Source of the DNA: Sediminispirochaeta bajacaliforniensis DSM 16054
GTDB taxonomy: Bacteria > Spirochaetota > Spirochaetia > DSM-16054 > Sediminispirochaetaceae
Length of the DNA: 64,000 bases
Direction: 5' to 3'
NCBI RefSeq assembly: GCF_000378205.1
Contig: NZ_KB899411.1
Coordinates: 124,001-188,000 of the forward strand
Under the pieces are notes generated by a model, which was not told the DNA's origin, ran no database searches, and worked only from the letters and a program-made list of their open reading frames with translations. Positions 61,910 to 64,000 of the stretch are shown here, piece after piece (within the stretch, counting starts at the first letter, position 1; each line of letters begins with the position of its first letter). Position numbers and translations under genes: made by a program.

Positions 61910-63328
61910 TTATAGCAAAGCCGCAAGGTTTTTGACTCCTTCTTCGATTTCCGGCGTAATGGGTGAGGCAAAAGTGATTCGCATACAATTGCCGTAACGC
62001 TCTTCCGGAGAGAACGCCTTTCCCGGAACAATACTGATTCCCAAGTCGATGGCCTTTTCAAAAAGAGCCAACGTATCGTTGCCCTGAGGTAGCTCGACCC
62101 AGAGATAATAGCCCCCTTTGGGCTGGGAAATTGCGGTACCTTCGGGCAAATAGCGATGCAAAAGGGCCGACATCTCCCTGGCCTGGCGGGACATGGTTTT
62201 TTGCAGCCGCACCAGATGCCGCTCATAACCAGGAGTGGCCAGGTAGCGTGCCAGGACCTTCTGTGACAAGCCGCTGTTGCCTAATGTGAGGGACATCTTT
62301 AAATTTCGGCATCGACGGAGATAGGCCCCTCCGATAAGCCAGCCGGATCTCATGGCTGGGGAAAGTGTTTTTGAGAAAGAGGCACAATAGATCACCCTGC
62401 CGGAGCTATCGAAACTTTTCAGACATCGATCCTGTGCATGATGAAATGAGCAGTCATGATAAACATCGTCTTCGATAAGTACGGTTTCAAAGCGTTCGAC
62501 CAATTCCACAACCCGCTTTTCGGCCGCCTCATCCATCACAAAACCAAGGGGATTTTGATAGAGGGCCGTCAAGACCACGGCTTTGACATCCTCGTTGCAC
62601 AGCACCTCTTCCAAACGGCCAAGATCCATCCCTGTTTCGGGGGAGGTCGGCACGGTGATGATACGCCGCTTCAGCTCCTTGAGCATTCCAATCGTCCCCA
62701 TAAAGATCGGACATTCCAAGACAATCACATCACCCGGTGAGGAGCAGGACTGTATTGCCAGGGAAAGGGCTTCCGTGCATCCGTTTGTCAGTAAGATCTC
62801 TTCAGGATTCACTATGACTCCGCGGAGCTTCATGATCTTTGCTATTTCCTCACGAAGAGCGGGATCTCCCAGCTCATCGGTATATTCAATCAGGCATTCA
62901 GGCTGCTCCTTCAAAAGGGTATGAAATTCCCGTTTCAAAGCGGGCAAAGGCAAATAGGAGGAATCCGGCAAGCCCGCGCCAAGAGGCAGGACAGTGTGAT
63001 CGTTGCTGGCCTCCACAATCCTTCCGAGAATGCTCACCGGCTTGGCCTCCCTGGATTTGAGGGAAAAGGATTCCTTTTCCGGCGCAGGCAGCGGGGCGGA
63101 GGAACAATTTGCCGCGAAAAATCCCGATTTTTCCACGGAATAGATACGCCCCTGAGCTTCCAGAATCTCATAGGCCTGCATCACCACCGAAAGAGAACAG
63201 CGATAACGACGGCTCATAAGTCGCAAGGACGGTAGTTTTTCCTCCCGGGCGATCACACCCTCATCAAGGGCCTCTGAAATTTGGCGGACGATCTTTTCGT
63301 AGAGGAATTCGCCATCAGATAAAACCAT
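61910..63328 (-). CDS. MocR/GntR-family PLP-dependent transcriptional regulator
   Basis: A 472-aa fusion of an N-terminal GntR winged HTH (EKLPSLRLMSRRYRCSLSVVMQAYEILEAQG) with an aminotransferase fold I domain. The PLP lysine is K320 in YCASFSKTLSPAMRSGWLIGG. Divergent from a LysE-type exporter gene, which it likely controls. A perfect inverted repeat covers its own start codon, so it is likely autoregulated. Confidence 0.9.
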   Translation of the reverse strand: MVLSDGEFLYEKIVRQISEALDEGVIAREEKLPSLRLMSRRYRCSLSVVMQAYEILEAQGRIYSVEKSGFFAANCSSAPLPAPEKESFSLKSREAKPVSILGRIVEASNDHTVLPLGAGLPDSSYLPLPALKREFHTLLKEQPECLIEYTDELGDPALREEIAKIMKLRGVIVNPEEILLTNGCTEALSLAIQSCSSPGDVIVLECPIFMGTIGMLKELKRRIITVPTSPETGMDLGRLEEVLCNEDVKAVVLTALYQNPLGFVMDEAAEKRVVELVERFETVLIEDDVYHDCSFHHAQDRCLKSFDSSGRVIYCASFSKTLSPAMRSGWLIGGAYLRRCRNLKMSLTLGNSGLSQKVLARYLATPGYERHLVRLQKTMSRQAREMSALLHRYLPEGTAISQPKGGYYLWVELPQGNDTLALFEKAIDLGISIVPGKAFSPEERYGNCMRITFASPITPEIEEGVKNLAALL

Positions 63329-63352
63329 AACAGAAAGCTAATCTGTTATGGT
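63324..63352. promoter_or_regulatory. MocR operator overlapping the regulator's start codon
   Basis: ACCATAACAGA and its exact complement TCTGTTATGGT are separated by 7 bp. The left half covers the ATG at 63328-63326. A half-site-like CTGTTCTGTT lies further toward the LysE gene, near 63375-63385. Confidence 0.6.
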
Positions 63353-63432
63353 ACGATTGTCAAGTTTCTGCATCTGTTCTGTTTTGTCACGTTTTTACAT
63401 ACTCACGCATAAGAAACGCCAGGAGGTATCTT

Positions 63433-64000
63433 ATGCAGTCCATCTTCATGCCGCTCATCCTTTTCACCCTTTCCATGACCATCACCCCAGGCCCGAACAA
63501 CATGCTCCTCACGGTATCCGGTGCACAGTTCGGTTACAGGAGAAATCTACCGCTGATTATCGGCATCGTTTTGGGACTATTGAGCCAGCTTGTCCTAAGC
63601 GCAATGGGGCTGGGTTTGCTTTTTCAAGAATTCCCGGTAATCCAAAACATCTTGAAAATCATCGGAACTCTCTATCTTTTATACCTGGCCTTCCACATTG
63701 CGTTTCAAAACCGTAAAAGCAGGGAAAAAAAGCGCGCTCAAAACCCCCTGAATGTGTTCCAGGGAATAGCGCTGCAGTATCTTAACCCCAAGATATACGT
63801 TACGACGATAACGGCCATAAGTGTGTATACGCTGGAAGGAGAGCAGTATCTCCCCTCCGTACTGCTGATTACCGGATGCTTCCTGGTCATAACACCCCTT
63901 TCCGTATCGGTATGGGCCGCCTTCGGATCGTTTTTAAACCGATGGATGGGGGATGAGAAAGGGGCTAAGGGGATTCGCTATTTTCTGGGCGGCCTGACGG
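63433..64000 (+). CDS. LysE/RhtB-family amino-acid exporter, 3' end outside window
   Basis: The first 189 codons of a polytopic exporter. It opens with MPLILFTLSMTITPGPNNMLL, the RhtB TPGPNN signature, and continues through helices GIVLGLLSQLVLSAMGLGLLF, ILKIIGTLYLLYLAF and FQGIALQYLNPKIYVTT. AGGAGG precedes the ATG. Regulated, by inference, by the divergent MocR protein. The frame is open at the window end; members are about 205 aa, so only a few residues are missing. Confidence 0.88.
   Translation, partial: MQSIFMPLILFTLSMTITPGPNNMLLTVSGAQFGYRRNLPLIIGIVLGLLSQLVLSAMGLGLLFQEFPVIQNILKIIGTLYLLYLAFHIAFQNRKSREKKRAQNPLNVFQGIALQYLNPKIYVTTITAISVYTLEGEQYLPSVLLITGCFLVITPLSVSVWAAFGSFLNRWMGDEKGAKGIRYFLGGLT

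Noticed and set aside
1-64000. CRISPR array or cas genes
   Set aside because: No regularly spaced short direct repeats and no Cas-like protein were seen; the only dispersed repeats are the inverted elements described.

Overview
The window reads as a chromosomal segment of a free-living, saccharolytic, probably halotolerant spirochaete (Sediminispirochaeta/Spirochaeta-like). This is inferred from the gene content: a carboxynorspermidine polyamine route, sucrose synthesis and phosphorolysis, glycine-betaine uptake, GH65 and LacI sugar modules, and a small coiled-coil protein (44399-44995) of a type I associate with spirochaetes. No 16S gene is present, so the taxonomic call is moderate. Genes are densely packed with many ATGA-type overlaps. 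Three genes use an ATG or GTG well inside the longest open frame.

Layout. 1-2333: sucrose phosphorylase (cut by the window edge) and its LacI regulator. 2455-6383: an O-methyltransferase, then a tight polyamine operon (carboxynorspermidine dehydrogenase, carboxynorspermidine decarboxylase, agmatinase-like). 6396-8263: a secreted unknown protein divergent from a PAP2 phosphatase. 8417-11784: a sucrose-phosphate-synthase-like glycosyltransferase followed by a fusion of sucrose-phosphatase-like HAD and an (alpha/alpha)6 glycosidase. 11893-17637 (minus): TolC, membrane fusion and RND efflux genes plus a translationally coupled PII-like protein, with five helically phased GTAAA repeats upstream. 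17789-20836 (minus): OpuA glycine-betaine ABC transporter. 21104-25682: lipase-like hydrolase, topA, mnmA. 25842-29330: LacI regulator divergent from a GH65 phosphorylase. 29400-33501 (minus): a two-part membrane protein system (DUF3100-like), an AbgA-like M20 amidohydrolase and a regulator. 33532-39314 (minus): an SDR protein, a homoserine-kinase-like aPGAM protein, thrC, a PAS histidine kinase and a PQ-loop-like protein. 39471-49099: a soluble MCP-like protein, an AlaX/MobA/PfkB/PRTase overlap operon, a coiled-coil protein, a PPC-domain serine protease, gpsA and a B12 radical SAM protein. 49127-49198: tRNA-Cys.

49.2-58.0 kb is an AT-richer accessory block directly downstream of tRNA-Cys. 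It holds two divergent four-gene arms. The left arm encodes a paralogue, a PPP-type phosphatase, a HipA/PI-kinase-like protein with apparently complete catalytic residues, and a Ser/Thr pseudokinase. The right arm encodes a single-pass membrane protein with a LysM-like periplasmic end and three more paralogues. The four paralogues (229-257 aa) belong to a family I do not recognise. This kinase/pseudokinase/phosphatase plus four-paralogue locus is my candidate for an undescribed system. 58.2-64 kb returns to metabolism: an AraC regulator, a flavoprotein reductase with two FMN-binding domains, a MocR regulator and a LysE exporter.

A second candidate novelty is a dispersed short repeat family: ends like TGTCCGGAATCGTGG in inverted orientation, about 120-150 bp, with an inner hairpin whose loop carries TTGA. 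Two full copies (25724-25844 and 34562-34710) differ by substitutions that are compensated in the opposite arm. One copy is truncated (61758) and two degenerate single arms sit just after stop codons (8287, 11797).
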